From contig NZ_WIAO01000011.1 in the NCBI RefSeq assembly GCF_009451885.1, forward strand, positions 1-64,000: 64,000 nt of DNA, read 5' to 3'. This document shows, one piece after another, positions 10,881 through 19,754 of the stretch (within the stretch, counting starts at the first letter, position 1; every line of letters begins with the position of its first letter). Below the pieces are notes generated by a model, which was not told the origin of the DNA, searched no databases, and saw only the letters and a list, made by a program, of their open reading frames with translations. This DNA comes from Glycomyces albidus. Its GTDB lineage: Bacteria; Actinomycetota; Actinomycetes; Mycobacteriales; Micromonosporaceae. Both the position numbers and the translations under genes were made by a program.

Positions 10881-13475
10881 CTATCCGGCCGTGCAGCCCA
10901 CGTACGCGGGTGCCACCGCGGGCCTGCCGTCCTTGGAACCGATGAACCCGAACGTGAACGTCCGGCCGGCCTTCAGAGCGGTGCCGCCCCCGAGGTCGGT
11001 GGCCGTGACCACCTGCCCCTCCTGGTCCAGCTTGACGCTCCACGAGCTGACGATCGACTGCCCGGTCGGCATCGTCCACCGCAGCGTGACGTCCTCCAGC
11101 GGCTCGTCACCGGTGTTCGTCACCAGGATCTGCGCGTTGAACCCGCTCGGCCACTGGCCGTTGATCCGGTACTCGACCTCGCACGAGGGCGAGACCTGGA
11201 GGTCGCCGGACTGCTCGGCCGCGAAGTTCGCGATCTGCGCGAGCGGCGCGTTCCAGTTCACCGTGAGCTCGTTCGTCGCCCACGACCCGATGTCGTCGAT
11301 GTAGCACCGCTGCGGCGCGCAGCCGGCGAGCCACCGCTGCGCCACCGGGTCCCACGTGGACGCGATCGAGTTCGGGCCGCCGGACAGCGTCCCGGCGGGC
11401 GGGTTCGGCAGGTTCGGGTCGAGCTGGTTCGCGTACCAGCGGCTGTGCTGGTTCTCCGAGAAGTGCGAGCCGTACCCGGTCACGTACGAGTTCCCCATCG
11501 CGTTGCGGCCCAGGATGTAGTCGAGCCCGGCCAGCACGCCGTCGCGGTACCGCGCCTCGCCGGTCAGGTCGAACGCCGTCGCCACGACCACGAGCCGGTT
11601 GAGCACCGCGCTGTTGGAGCCCCAGTCGAAGTTCCCGTTCGACCCGTACCCGAGGTCCCACGGGCTCTCGTCCTGCTGCGCCAGGTAGAGGTCCGCTCCG
11701 GCCACGACCTGCGCGACGACCTCGTCGCGACCCGGCAGCGCGTTCGGCACCAGGGCCAGGTCGAGCTTCCCGAGCTGGGCGACCTCGCCCCACCAGAAGC
11801 CGGACTCGCTGAACACGTCGGCGTCGTGGAGCTTCGAGTCGAGCACGAACTCCTCGTACTCCTTCGCACCCGTCGTCAGGAACAGCTCCGCGGCCGCCCA
11901 GTAGAACTCGTCCTCGACCTTGGAGTCCCCGTAGGGACCGCCGCCGTCGGGGCTCGTGTTGGGGGCGTAGACGTCCGGGTGCGCCAGCGCCGCGGCCCAC
12001 GCGGTCTCGGCCGCCTCCAGGGCCTGCGCCGCGAACTCGGCGTCGTACGGCTCGAACAGTCGCGCCGCCTGCGCCGCCGCGGCGGCCAGGTTCAGCGTCG
12101 CCGCGGTCGACGGCGGGTACAGGTAGCGCGGCTGCGGGTCGTCGGCGGGCATGAGCGGCAGGCCCGTCCAGCGCTCGTCGTGGACCTTGTGGTGCGCCAT
12201 GCCCGCGAGCTCCTCGCCCGCCGGCACCTGCATCGACATGAGGAACTCGATCTCCCAGCGGGCCTCGTCGAGGACGTCCGGGACGCCGTCGCCGTGCTCG
12301 GGGATGCGCAGCGACCCGTCGGCGAGCCGCCCGGCGTCGCCGGTCGGCGCGTGGAGCGTCCGCTCGTACACCGACATGAGCTGCGCGACCGAGATGCCGC
12401 CGTTGACGACGTACTTGCCGTGGTCGCCCGCGTCGTACCAGCCGCCGGTCACGTCCAGCGTGTAGTCGCACGCGCCGCCGAAGCAGGTCACCGACCCGTC
12501 GCCCTGGTTGGGCGCGACGTCGACGTGCCCGGCCTCGCGGCCGTACCCGGGGGCGATGGCGTCGTCGATCGCGATGCCCGACCGCTGCGGGTAGTAGAAC
12601 GACATCGCGTCGACCGCGAGGTCGCGGTAGGCGTCGCCGCCGATCGCGAACGGGTACGAGGTCTCGCCGTCGGCGGTGAGCGTGAAGCCCTCCCCGGCGG
12701 CGGTCACGGCGGAGAAGTCGATGACGTGCACCGACTCGCCCGACGTGGACTCCTCGCCGTACGGCGCGGTCGCGCCCTCGGCCACGAGGGCGCCCTCGGC
12801 GTCGTGGAGCCGCCACGGCACCGACTCGGCGGACTCGGTCACGAGCGTCGCCCGCTTCGGACCGTCCTGGACGTAGGCGACCTGGTTGACCCGTACGCGC
12901 GGACCCGTGTCCGGGTCGTACACGGGCGGTTCGGCACCGGTGAGCAACTTGACCTCCGATAGGCAGAACTGCCACGGCTCGGCGTGGCGGCCGATCTGGA
13001 ACGCGAGCTGCGCGTCGGTCCAGTCGGCGTTGGCGGTGAAGGTGAAGCTGAAGTCCTGCGGCTCGGCGGTGAGGAGCGGGAACTCCTCGAGCGCGGTCGG
13101 CCAGGGGTCGACGGGGCGCTGGACGAGGGCCCGGACGCTCACATCGGACGAGGCCCGGGCGGTGAACTGCAGCTCGTACGACTCGCCGGTGACGAGGGGC
13201 AGACCGTCCTGGCCGACGATGGCGTCCCACGCGTTGGCGGTCCCGCCGGGGACGTCGATGCACCACTCGCCGGCGTCGACGGCGCCGGTCAGGTTCGCGG
13301 TGGTCCACCAGCCGGCGGTGCCGTCGGCGAAGTCGCCGTTGGTGATGAGGTCGGTGGGCTCGTCCTGAGCGTGCGCCGCGGGTGCGGCGGCCGCCGCGCC
13401 GAGGGCGACGGCGGTCAAGGCGGCGAGTGCCAGGTGTCGGCGCCGGGAACGGAGGGGTCGTGCTGGTCGTGGCAT
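10881..13475 (-). CDS. Secreted GH9 cellulase with N-terminal CBM and C-terminal CBM2
   Basis: Exported endo- or processive beta-1,4-glucanase of 864 residues. Order: signal peptide with a twin-arginine-like SRRRHLAL (ending PAAHA), a CBM4/9-like jelly roll (about residues 40-185, opening LITNGDFADGTAGW), an immunoglobulin-like CelD_N domain (about 195-285, RVNQVAY), the GH9 catalytic domain (about 290-745) and a family 2 cellulose-binding module (about 760-864, two terminal cysteines, QWPSGFNAQI). Catalytic signatures are WYDAGDHGKYV (nucleophilic-water aspartates) and NELTVNWNAPL (acid Glu). Start is the ATG at 13475 with GAGGAG upstream; a longer frame to 13517 has no ribosome site. A CebR-like operator lies 24 bp upstream. 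Together with the GH6 enzyme at 60020 it forms a classical actinobacterial cellulase pair. Confidence 0.92.
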   Translation of the reverse strand: MPRPARPLRSRRRHLALAALTAVALGAAAAAPAAHAQDEPTDLITNGDFADGTAGWWTTANLTGAVDAGEWCIDVPGGTANAWDAIVGQDGLPLVTGESYELQFTARASSDVSVRALVQRPVDPWPTALEEFPLLTAEPQDFSFTFTANADWTDAQLAFQIGRHAEPWQFCLSEVKLLTGAEPPVYDPDTGPRVRVNQVAYVQDGPKRATLVTESAESVPWRLHDAEGALVAEGATAPYGEESTSGESVHVIDFSAVTAAGEGFTLTADGETSYPFAIGGDAYRDLAVDAMSFYYPQRSGIAIDDAIAPGYGREAGHVDVAPNQGDGSVTCFGGACDYTLDVTGGWYDAGDHGKYVVNGGISVAQLMSVYERTLHAPTGDAGRLADGSLRIPEHGDGVPDVLDEARWEIEFLMSMQVPAGEELAGMAHHKVHDERWTGLPLMPADDPQPRYLYPPSTAATLNLAAAAAQAARLFEPYDAEFAAQALEAAETAWAAALAHPDVYAPNTSPDGGGPYGDSKVEDEFYWAAAELFLTTGAKEYEEFVLDSKLHDADVFSESGFWWGEVAQLGKLDLALVPNALPGRDEVVAQVVAGADLYLAQQDESPWDLGYGSNGNFDWGSNSAVLNRLVVVATAFDLTGEARYRDGVLAGLDYILGRNAMGNSYVTGYGSHFSENQHSRWYANQLDPNLPNPPAGTLSGGPNSIASTWDPVAQRWLAGCAPQRCYIDDIGSWATNELTVNWNAPLAQIANFAAEQSGDLQVSPSCEVEYRINGQWPSGFNAQILVTNTGDEPLEDVTLRWTMPTGQSIVSSWSVKLDQEGQVVTATDLGGGTALKAGRTFTFGFIGSKDGRPAVAPAYVGCTAG

Positions 13476-13498
13476 GCGGGTGCTCTCCTCGCGAGTAT

Positions 13499-13512
13499 TG
13501 GGAGCGATTCCA
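13499..13512 (-). promoter_or_regulatory. CebR-like operator upstream of the GH9 cellulase
   Basis: TGGGAGCGATTCCA on the plus strand matches 12 of 14 positions of the Streptomyces CebR box TGGGAGCGCTCCCA. Read on the gene's strand it is followed at once by ATACTC, a possible -10, so repressor binding would block the polymerase. CebR is a LacI-family repressor released by cello-oligosaccharides. Confidence 0.75.
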
Positions 13513-13634
13513 CGCACATCCTGTCATTGATATTCATGGATGTCAAGGAGTCGATTCGCGCACTGGAGTGCGATCGAGGGCGCCGCGCGAGACGGCAAGC
13601 GCTGCCCGCGGGACGGACCTGCGCGCCGCCCGCA

Positions 13635-13684
13635 GGGCGGGTGGGCGGGGCAGTGGTACCTCTATCCCGAACCCCCACCCGCCC
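13635..13684 (-). terminator. Possible terminator of the lacI gene
   Basis: GGGCGGGTGGG (13635-13645) pairs perfectly with CCCACCCGCCC (13674-13684) around a 28-nt loop, about 150 bp beyond the lacI stop. The 355 bp between the GH9 start and lacI hold this hairpin, the CebR-like box and a short 7-bp repeat; no gene is visible there. Confidence 0.4.
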
Positions 13685-13800
13685 GGGGAGACATGGGTGC
13701 GATCCTCCGCCGCGGGTGCGACGAAGACGGCCGGGCGCGGCCGCAGGATCACCGGACCGGGTGAACGAACCGCCGGCGTGAAACGCGGGCCAGGAGTCGT

Positions 13801-13828
13801 CGGATCTCGGATCCCGGATCTCGGATCG
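13801..13828. repeat. Four copies of a 7-bp repeat next to the lacI stop
   Basis: CGGATC followed by T, C, T or G is repeated four times head to tail immediately outside the lacI coding end. Simple slippage repeat; no function apparent. Confidence 0.7.
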
Positions 13829-13830
13829 CT

Positions 13831-14886
13831 TCAGCGCTGCGTCGGCGGGCCGCTGGTGCCGCGTACGACCAGTTTGGACTCGAGCTTGAGGGTCGCGCCC
13901 GGTTCGCGGGCGCCGCGGAGCTGCTCGTCGGCCGCCTCGACCGCGAGCCGGGCGAGGCGGGGCACGTCCTGCCGGACCGTGGTGAGGTCGATGTGGCTGA
14001 GGCCGGCGATGTGCGAGTCGTCGTAGCCGACGATCGAGACCTGCTCGGGGATCTTCACGCCGGCCCGCGTGAACACGTCGAGCAGGCCGATCGCGCACTG
14101 GTCGTTCGAGGCGAACACCGCCGTCGGCAGCGTCGCGTCGTCGGCGAGCATCGTCCTCGCGGCGTCCTGGCCGCCTTCCTCCGTGTGGTTCCCGGGGATG
14201 ATCCGGATGCGGTCGGCCAGGCCGTGCGCGCGCATCGCGTCGCGGTACGCCCGCCGTCGCTCGGGGGCGCCGGGGCGCGAGCCGCCGTCGACGTGCGCGA
14301 TGTCGCGGTGCCCGAGACCGACCAGGTGGTCGACGACCTCGCGGGCGCCGGGCCGGTCGTAGGAGGTCACGATGTCGACCGCGGCGCTGCCCTTGAGGTG
14401 GCGGCCGAGGACGACCACCGGGAGGCGCGCTCCCAAATCGGCGATGTCCTCCTCGCTGATCGTCGGGCCGCACAGCAGGAGCGCCTCGCTGCGGTGGCCG
14501 ACGAGCGCCTCGATGGCCTTGTGCTCGTCGCGGCTGGGGACCGCGGCACTGAGCACCAGGTCGTAGCCGAGCTCCTCGGCGGTGGGGTAGATGGCCTCGA
14601 CGAGGTCCACGTGGTGGGGGTTGCGGGCGGTGAAGAGCACGCCGAGCACTTTGCTGCGGCCGCGCGCGAGGAGCCGCGCGGCCATGTCGGGCTTGTAGCC
14701 GAGGCGGGCGGCGGCCTCGAAGACGCGCTCGCGCGTCTCCGGGCTCGCACCGGGCTGGTCCCTGAACACCAGGGACACGAGCGCCCGCGAGACGCCCAGC
14801 TCGGCGGCGACGTCCGCCATGGTGGGCTTGCGCGACCGCGGTGCCGGGATGCGGTCAGATCCTTGTCGCGGGTTTCGGGGGGTCAT
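13831..14886 (-). CDS. LacI-family transcriptional regulator
   Basis: 351-residue repressor-type DNA-binding protein. The helix-turn-helix is at residues 24-46 (ADVAAELGVSRALVSLVF), the hinge helix follows near DMAARLLARGRSKVLG, then a periplasmic-binding-protein-like effector domain (GVLFTARNPHHVDL to SKLVVRGTSG). Start ATG at 14886 has AAGGA about 11 nt upstream. It is divergent from iolC across 258 bp containing a perfect 25-bp palindrome, which makes it the likely inositol-operon regulator. It is also directly upstream, on the same strand, of the GH9 gene with its CebR-like box, so cellulase control is a second possibility. Confidence 0.9.
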   Translation of the reverse strand: MTPRNPRQGSDRIPAPRSRKPTMADVAAELGVSRALVSLVFRDQPGASPETRERVFEAAARLGYKPDMAARLLARGRSKVLGVLFTARNPHHVDLVEAIYPTAEELGYDLVLSAAVPSRDEHKAIEALVGHRSEALLLCGPTISEEDIADLGARLPVVVLGRHLKGSAAVDIVTSYDRPGAREVVDHLVGLGHRDIAHVDGGSRPGAPERRRAYRDAMRAHGLADRIRIIPGNHTEEGGQDAARTMLADDATLPTAVFASNDQCAIGLLDVFTRAGVKIPEQVSIVGYDDSHIAGLSHIDLTTVRQDVPRLARLAVEAADEQLRGAREPGATLKLESKLVVRGTSGPPTQR

Positions 14887-14977
14887 CGGGTCGTGGTCCT
14901 TCCGATCGATGCGTATTGAAGTTTTTCATACGCGACCACTTGACTGCGTGACGTGGTGCATGCCATTCTAGCTCTAC

Positions 14978-15002
14978 TAGAGCGCGCTAGTAGCGCGCTC
15001 TA
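14978..15002. promoter_or_regulatory. Perfect palindromic operator between lacI and iolC
   Basis: Two 12-bp arms, TAGAGCGCGCTA (14978-14989) and its exact complement (14991-15002), are separated by one base. The arms themselves contain AGCGCGCT cores, so two overlapping half-length dyads exist. The position 90 bp upstream of lacI and 143 bp upstream of iolC suits control of both divergent transcripts, probably by the LacI protein next door. The rest of the 258-bp gap holds nothing else recognisable. Confidence 0.7.
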
Positions 15003-15144
15003 AACAGACATATCATGAGCAAACGGCGACCGCCGACAGTCGGCGGCCGCCGCACCACGTCCTGAACCACGCGGCCGAACCGCATATCCGAACCACGCGT
15101 GGAACACACGTCCCGAACGTCGAACACTGCCCTATGAGGAGGCG

Positions 15145-16143
15145 ATGTTGGCTCCGCAGCGGCGAACCGGCCCCGGCGACCCCTTCGAAGTGCTCACGAT
15201 GGGCCGCATCGGCGTCGACCTGTACCCGGCCCAGACCGGCGTCCCGATCCCCGAGGTCGCGTCGTTCAACAAGTACCTGGGCGGCTCGCCGACCAACGTC
15301 GCCGTCGCAGCCGCGAGGTACGGGCGGCGGGCCGCGGTGATCACCAAGGTCGGCGACGACCCGTTCGGAACGTACGCGCGGCAGGCGCTCGGCGAGTTCG
15401 GCGTCGACGACCGCTTCGTCGGCACCGACCCGCACAACCCCACCCCGATCACGTTCTGCGAGGTCTTCCCACCCGACGACTTCCCGCTGTACTTCTACCG
15501 CCACCCGAAGGCCCCCGACCTGAACGTGGCCGCCGCCGAGCTCGACACCGCCGCCGTCGCCGCCGCGCAGGTCTTCTGGGCCACCGTCACCGGCCTGTGC
15601 GCCGAACCCAGCCGCACCGCCACCCTCGCCGCCCTCGAAGCGAGCCGCCCCTGCCCCTTCACCGTCCTCGACCTCGACTGGCGCCCCATGTTCTGGAGCG
15701 GCACCGCCGGGAACGGCCCCGGCGACGCCCGCCGCTGGATCGAACGCGCCCTCGCCTTCGCCGACGTCGCGGTCGGCAACCTCGACGAAGTGGAGGTCGC
15801 CGTCGGCACCCGCGACCCGCGCGAGGCCGCAAAGCGCCTGCGCGACAAGGGCGTCCGACTCGCCGTCGTCAAGCAGGGCCCGAAAGGCGTCCTCGCCGTC
15901 GACGACTCCGGCGACGTCGAGCTCCCGCCCGCCCCGGTCGAGGTCGTCAACGGCCTCGGCGCCGGCGACGCCTTCGGCGGCGCCCTCGCCCACGGCCTCC
16001 TCGCCGGACTCCCGCTCGACCAGGTCATCGCCCGCGCCAACGCCGCCGGCGCCATCGTCGCGGGCCGCCTCGCCTGCTCCTCGGCCATGCCCACCGAGAC
16101 CGAAGTCGACGCCAAGCTCAAGGAGGCGGCGGATGCGCGCTGA
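15145..16143 (+). CDS. iolC: 5-dehydro-2-deoxygluconokinase
   Basis: PfkB/ribokinase-type kinase that phosphorylates 2-deoxy-5-keto-D-gluconate in myo-inositol breakdown. Family motifs are the N-terminal GRIGVDLYPAQ and GGSPTNVAVAAARYG, and the C-terminal anion-hole and catalytic-base motif NGLGAGDAFGGA. 332 residues, normal length. GAGGAGG lies only 2 nt before the ATG at 15145; the TTG at 15148 gives better spacing and may be used. It is the first gene of the iol operon and overlaps the aldolase by 11 bp. Confidence 0.92.
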   Translation: MLAPQRRTGPGDPFEVLTMGRIGVDLYPAQTGVPIPEVASFNKYLGGSPTNVAVAAARYGRRAAVITKVGDDPFGTYARQALGEFGVDDRFVGTDPHNPTPITFCEVFPPDDFPLYFYRHPKAPDLNVAAAELDTAAVAAAQVFWATVTGLCAEPSRTATLAALEASRPCPFTVLDLDWRPMFWSGTAGNGPGDARRWIERALAFADVAVGNLDEVEVAVGTRDPREAAKRLRDKGVRLAVVKQGPKGVLAVDDSGDVELPPAPVEVVNGLGAGDAFGGALAHGLLAGLPLDQVIARANAAGAIVAGRLACSSAMPTETEVDAKLKEAADAR

Positions 16144-17005
16144 CCGGCTCGCGCTGCTCACCGAGACCCGCCTGCACCGCCCCGGGGCCGTCGCCGAAGC
16201 GGCCGCCGCACGCAAGCGCCCCGACAGCCCAGTCGGGCCCTCCGGCCGCTGCCTCGTCATCGCCGCCGACCACCCCGCCCGCGGCGCGCTCGGCACCGGC
16301 GGCGACCCGCTCGCCATGGCCGACCGCGCCGACCTCCTCGACCGGCTCTGCACCGCCCTGGACAACCCCGGCTGCACCGGCGTCCTCGGCACCGCCGACA
16401 TCCTCGAAGACCTGCTCCTCCTCGGCGCCCTCGACGGGAAGACCGTGTTCGGGTCCATGAACCGCGGCGGCCTCGCCGGCGCCGCATGGGAGATCGACGA
16501 CCGGTTCACCGGCATGACCGCCGACGGCATCGCCCGCCTCGGCTTCGACGGCGGCAAGACCCTCACCCGCATCGACTACGGCGACCCGGCCACCCCCGCG
16601 GTCCTCGAGCAGACCGCGCACGCGGTCGACGCCCTCGCGAGCCGCGGCCTCATCGCCATGGTCGAGCCCTTCGTCTCCACCCGCGAGGACGGCAGGCTCG
16701 TCAACGACCTCTCCACCGAAGCGGTCATCCGGTCCGTCGCCGTCGCCGCCGGCCTCGGCACCACCTCCGCCCGCACCTGGCTCAAACTCCCCACCGTCCC
16801 CGACCCCGCCCGGGTCGCCGCCGCCACCACACTCCCCGTCGTCCTCCTCGGCGGCGAGGTCGCCGACCTCGACGCCCAGCGCGACAAGTGGAGCGAGGCG
16901 CTCGAAGCGCCCAACGCCGTCGGCCTGACCGTGGGACGATCCCTCCTCTACCCGGCCGACGGCGACGTCGCCGGCGCCGTCCAGAAAGTGGTGGACCTGC
17001 TGTGA
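16133..17005 (+). CDS. Cgl0158-type (beta/alpha)8-barrel aldolase of the inositol pathway
   Basis: 290-residue class I aldolase-like barrel, related to the DeoC/FbaB group and to the Corynebacterium Cgl0158 family. In the operon it takes the place of IolJ, so it probably splits 2-deoxy-5-keto-gluconate 6-phosphate into dihydroxyacetone phosphate and malonate semialdehyde. Visible features are VIAADHPARGALG near residue 43, the GGKTLTRIDYGD strand and the ARTWLKLP strand carrying the probable Schiff-base lysine. AAGGAGG precedes the ATG inside the end of iolC. The exact reaction is inferred from position. Confidence 0.8.
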   Translation: MRADRLALLTETRLHRPGAVAEAAAARKRPDSPVGPSGRCLVIAADHPARGALGTGGDPLAMADRADLLDRLCTALDNPGCTGVLGTADILEDLLLLGALDGKTVFGSMNRGGLAGAAWEIDDRFTGMTADGIARLGFDGGKTLTRIDYGDPATPAVLEQTAHAVDALASRGLIAMVEPFVSTREDGRLVNDLSTEAVIRSVAVAAGLGTTSARTWLKLPTVPDPARVAAATTLPVVLLGGEVADLDAQRDKWSEALEAPNAVGLTVGRSLLYPADGDVAGAVQKVVDLL

Positions 17006-17832
17006 ACCGATACCACCTGCCCGCCCGCTCCACCGCGGACGGCCGCTACGACACCGTCGTGACCCCGCAGTCCGCCGGCTGGGTCCACTCCGGCCTCAAG
17101 GTCCTCGCACTCGAGCCCGGCGGCTCGCACACCTTCGGCACCGGCACCGCCGAGCACCTGGTCCTCCCGCTCTCGGGCTCCTGCGACGTCGACTGCGACG
17201 GCGAGCGGTTCCACCTCGAAGGCCGGGCCGGCGTCTTCGACGGCGCCGCCGACTTCGCCTACGCCCCCAGGGAAGCCCAGGTCACCGTCAGCAGCGCAGC
17301 GGGCGGCCGGTTCGCGCTCGCCTCCGCCGAATGCGACCGCCGCCTCCCCGCCCGCCGCGGCCGCGCCGACCGGGTCCCCGTCGAGGACCGCGGCGCCGGC
17401 ACCTGCGCCCGCCAGGTCCGCGGCTACTGCATGCCCGGCACCTTCGACGCCGACAAGCTCCTCGTCTGCGAGGTCGTCACCCCCGGCGGGAACTGGTCCT
17501 CCTACCCGCCCCACAAGCACGACGAGGAACGCGACGGCGAGTCGGTGCTCGAGGAGATCTACTACTTCGAGACCGACCGGCCCGAAGGGTTCGCCTTCCA
17601 CCGCGTCTACGGCACCCCCGGCCGGCCGATCGACGTCACCGCCGAGGTCCGGACCGGCGACGTCGTCCTCGTCCCGCACGGCTGGCACGGACCCAGCGCC
17701 GCCGCCCCCGGCTACGACCTGTTCTACCTCAACGTCATGGCCGGCCCCGGCCGGCGCGACTGGCTGATCACCGACGACCCCGCCCACGCCTGGATCCGCT
17801 CCACCTGGGACGCGAAGGAGACCGCCCGATGA
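17002..17832 (+). CDS. iolB: 5-deoxy-glucuronate isomerase
   Basis: Bicupin metal-dependent isomerase (276 residues) converting 5-deoxy-glucuronate to 2-deoxy-5-keto-gluconate. The metal-site signatures are SSYPPHKHD (His pair) and EEIYYFE, followed by the C-terminal cupin strand DVVLVPHGWHGP. Start GTG at 17002 overlaps the preceding stop (GTGA), giving translational coupling; the frame is open further upstream but only as antisense of the aldolase codons. Confidence 0.93.
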   Translation: MNRYHLPARSTADGRYDTVVTPQSAGWVHSGLKVLALEPGGSHTFGTGTAEHLVLPLSGSCDVDCDGERFHLEGRAGVFDGAADFAYAPREAQVTVSSAAGGRFALASAECDRRLPARRGRADRVPVEDRGAGTCARQVRGYCMPGTFDADKLLVCEVVTPGGNWSSYPPHKHDEERDGESVLEEIYYFETDRPEGFAFHRVYGTPGRPIDVTAEVRTGDVVLVPHGWHGPSAAAPGYDLFYLNVMAGPGRRDWLITDDPAHAWIRSTWDAKETAR

Positions 17833-19745
17833 CCACCGTCCGACTCACCGTGGCCCAGGCCCTCGTCCGCTTCCTCGCCGCCCAGTACACCGAGCGCGAC
17901 GGCGAGCGCCGCCGCCTCGTCAACGGCACCTTCGGCATCTTCGGCCACGGCAACGTCGCCGGCCTCGGGCAGGCGCTCCTCCAGGCCGCCAAGACCGGCG
18001 AGGCCGACATGCCCTACCTCCTCGCCCGCAACGAGCAGGCCATGGTCCACGCCGCCACCGCCTACGCCAAGCTCACCGACCGGCTCTCCACGTACGCGTG
18101 CACCGCCTCGATCGGCCCCGGCTCCACCAACATGGTCACCGGCGCCGCCCTCGCCACCGTCAACCGGCTCCCCGTGCTGCTCCTGCCCTCCGACGTCTTC
18201 GCGACCCGCGCCCCCGACCCGGTGCTCCAGCAGCTCGAGGACGCCCGCGCCGGCGACGTCTCCGTCAACGACGCGTTCCGGCCCGTCTCGAAGTACTTCG
18301 ACCGCGTCTGGCGCCCCGAGCAGCTCATCCCCGCCGCGCTCGCCGCGATGCGGGTGCTCGCCGACCCGGTCGAGACCGGCGCCGTCACCCTCTGCCTCCC
18401 GCAGGACGTCCAGGCCGAGGCCTACGACTGGCCCGCCGAGTTCTTCCGCGAGCGCGTATGGACCGTCCGCCGCCCCGAACCCGACCCCGCCGAACTCGAC
18501 GCGGCCCTGGCGGTCCTGCGGTCCGCCTCGCGGCCGCTCATCGTCGCCGGCGGCGGCGTCGTCTACTCCCGCGCCACCGAGGAGCTGCGCGCCTTCGCGG
18601 CCGCCCGCGGCATCCCCGTCGCCGAGACCCACGCCGGGCGCGGCTCGGTCCCCTGGGACCACCCGCAGGCCGTCGGCGCGCTCGGCTCCACCGGCTCCCG
18701 CGCCGCGAACCTCCTCGCCGCCGAGGCGGACGCGGTCCTCGGCATCGGCACCCGGTACACCGACTTCACCACCGCCAGCCACACCGTCTTCGGCGACGCC
18801 GCCTTCGTGAACCTGAACGTCGCCGCGTTCGACGCCGCCAAGCACTCGGCCGTCGCCCTCGTCGCCGACGCCCGCGCCGGCATCACCGCCCTCGACCGGG
18901 CCCTCGGCAGCAGCGGCCCGGGGGAGTGGCGCGCCGACCCGGCCTGGACCGCCCGCGCCGCCGCGCTCGCCGGCGAATGGCAGACGGTCGTCGACCGCGC
19001 CAAGCGCCCCCGCGGCGACACCCCCGGAGCCGATCCGCAGGGCCGCCGGCCCCTGCCGTCCCAGACCGAGATCCTCGGCGCCCTCAACGACGCCGTGGAC
19101 GAGCGCGACATCGTGGTCAACGCCGCCGGCTCCATGCCCGGCGACCTCCAGATGATGTGGCGCTCAAGGGACCCGAAGCAGTACCACGTCGAATACGGCT
19201 ACTCGTGCATGGGCTACGAGATCGCCGCCGGACTCGGCTGCAAGCTCGCCGACCCCGACCGCGGCGTGTTCGTCCTCGTCGGCGACGGCTCCTACCTGAT
19301 GCTCGCCTCCGAGATCCCCACCCTCGTCTCCGAAGGCGTCAAGGTCGTCATCGTCATCGTCCAGAACCACGGCTTCGCCTCGATCGGGGCGCTCTCCGAA
19401 TCGCTCGGCTCGCAGCGCTTCGGCACCGCCTACCGCTACCGCGACGCCGAGACCGGCCTCCTCGACGGCGACACCCTCCCGGTCGACCTCGCCGCCAACG
19501 CCGCCAGCCTCGGCGCGAACGTGCTCACCGCCGCCTCGACGGCCGAGTTCAAGGAGGCGATCGCGACCGCCAAGTCCGCCCTGACGACCACCGTCGTCCA
19601 CGTCGAGACCGACCCCCGCTCGCCCGGGCTGCCCCAGAGCGCCTGGTGGGACGTGCCCGTCAGTGAAGTGTCCGAACTCGACTCCACCCGCGCGGCCTTC
19701 GACGCCTACACCGACCGCAAACGCGCCCAGCGCCACTACCTCTGA
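17829..19745 (+). CDS. iolD: 3D-(3,5/4)-trihydroxycyclohexane-1,2-dione hydrolase
   Basis: Thiamine-diphosphate enzyme of 638 residues that opens the ring of the inositol catabolite to 5-deoxy-glucuronate. The N-terminal pyrimidine-binding domain carries the activating Glu in LARNEQAMVHAATAYAK; the C-terminal domain has the GDGSYLMLASE cofactor motif with the downstream QNHGFASIG. The ATG at 17829 overlaps the iolB stop (ATGA). Length and domain order are normal for IolD. Confidence 0.95.
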   Translation: MTTVRLTVAQALVRFLAAQYTERDGERRRLVNGTFGIFGHGNVAGLGQALLQAAKTGEADMPYLLARNEQAMVHAATAYAKLTDRLSTYACTASIGPGSTNMVTGAALATVNRLPVLLLPSDVFATRAPDPVLQQLEDARAGDVSVNDAFRPVSKYFDRVWRPEQLIPAALAAMRVLADPVETGAVTLCLPQDVQAEAYDWPAEFFRERVWTVRRPEPDPAELDAALAVLRSASRPLIVAGGGVVYSRATEELRAFAAARGIPVAETHAGRGSVPWDHPQAVGALGSTGSRAANLLAAEADAVLGIGTRYTDFTTASHTVFGDAAFVNLNVAAFDAAKHSAVALVADARAGITALDRALGSSGPGEWRADPAWTARAAALAGEWQTVVDRAKRPRGDTPGADPQGRRPLPSQTEILGALNDAVDERDIVVNAAGSMPGDLQMMWRSRDPKQYHVEYGYSCMGYEIAAGLGCKLADPDRGVFVLVGDGSYLMLASEIPTLVSEGVKVVIVIVQNHGFASIGALSESLGSQRFGTAYRYRDAETGLLDGDTLPVDLAANAASLGANVLTAASTAEFKEAIATAKSALTTTVVHVETDPRSPGLPQSAWWDVPVSEVSELDSTRAAFDAYTDRKRAQRHYL

Positions 19746-19754
19746 GGAGCCGGA

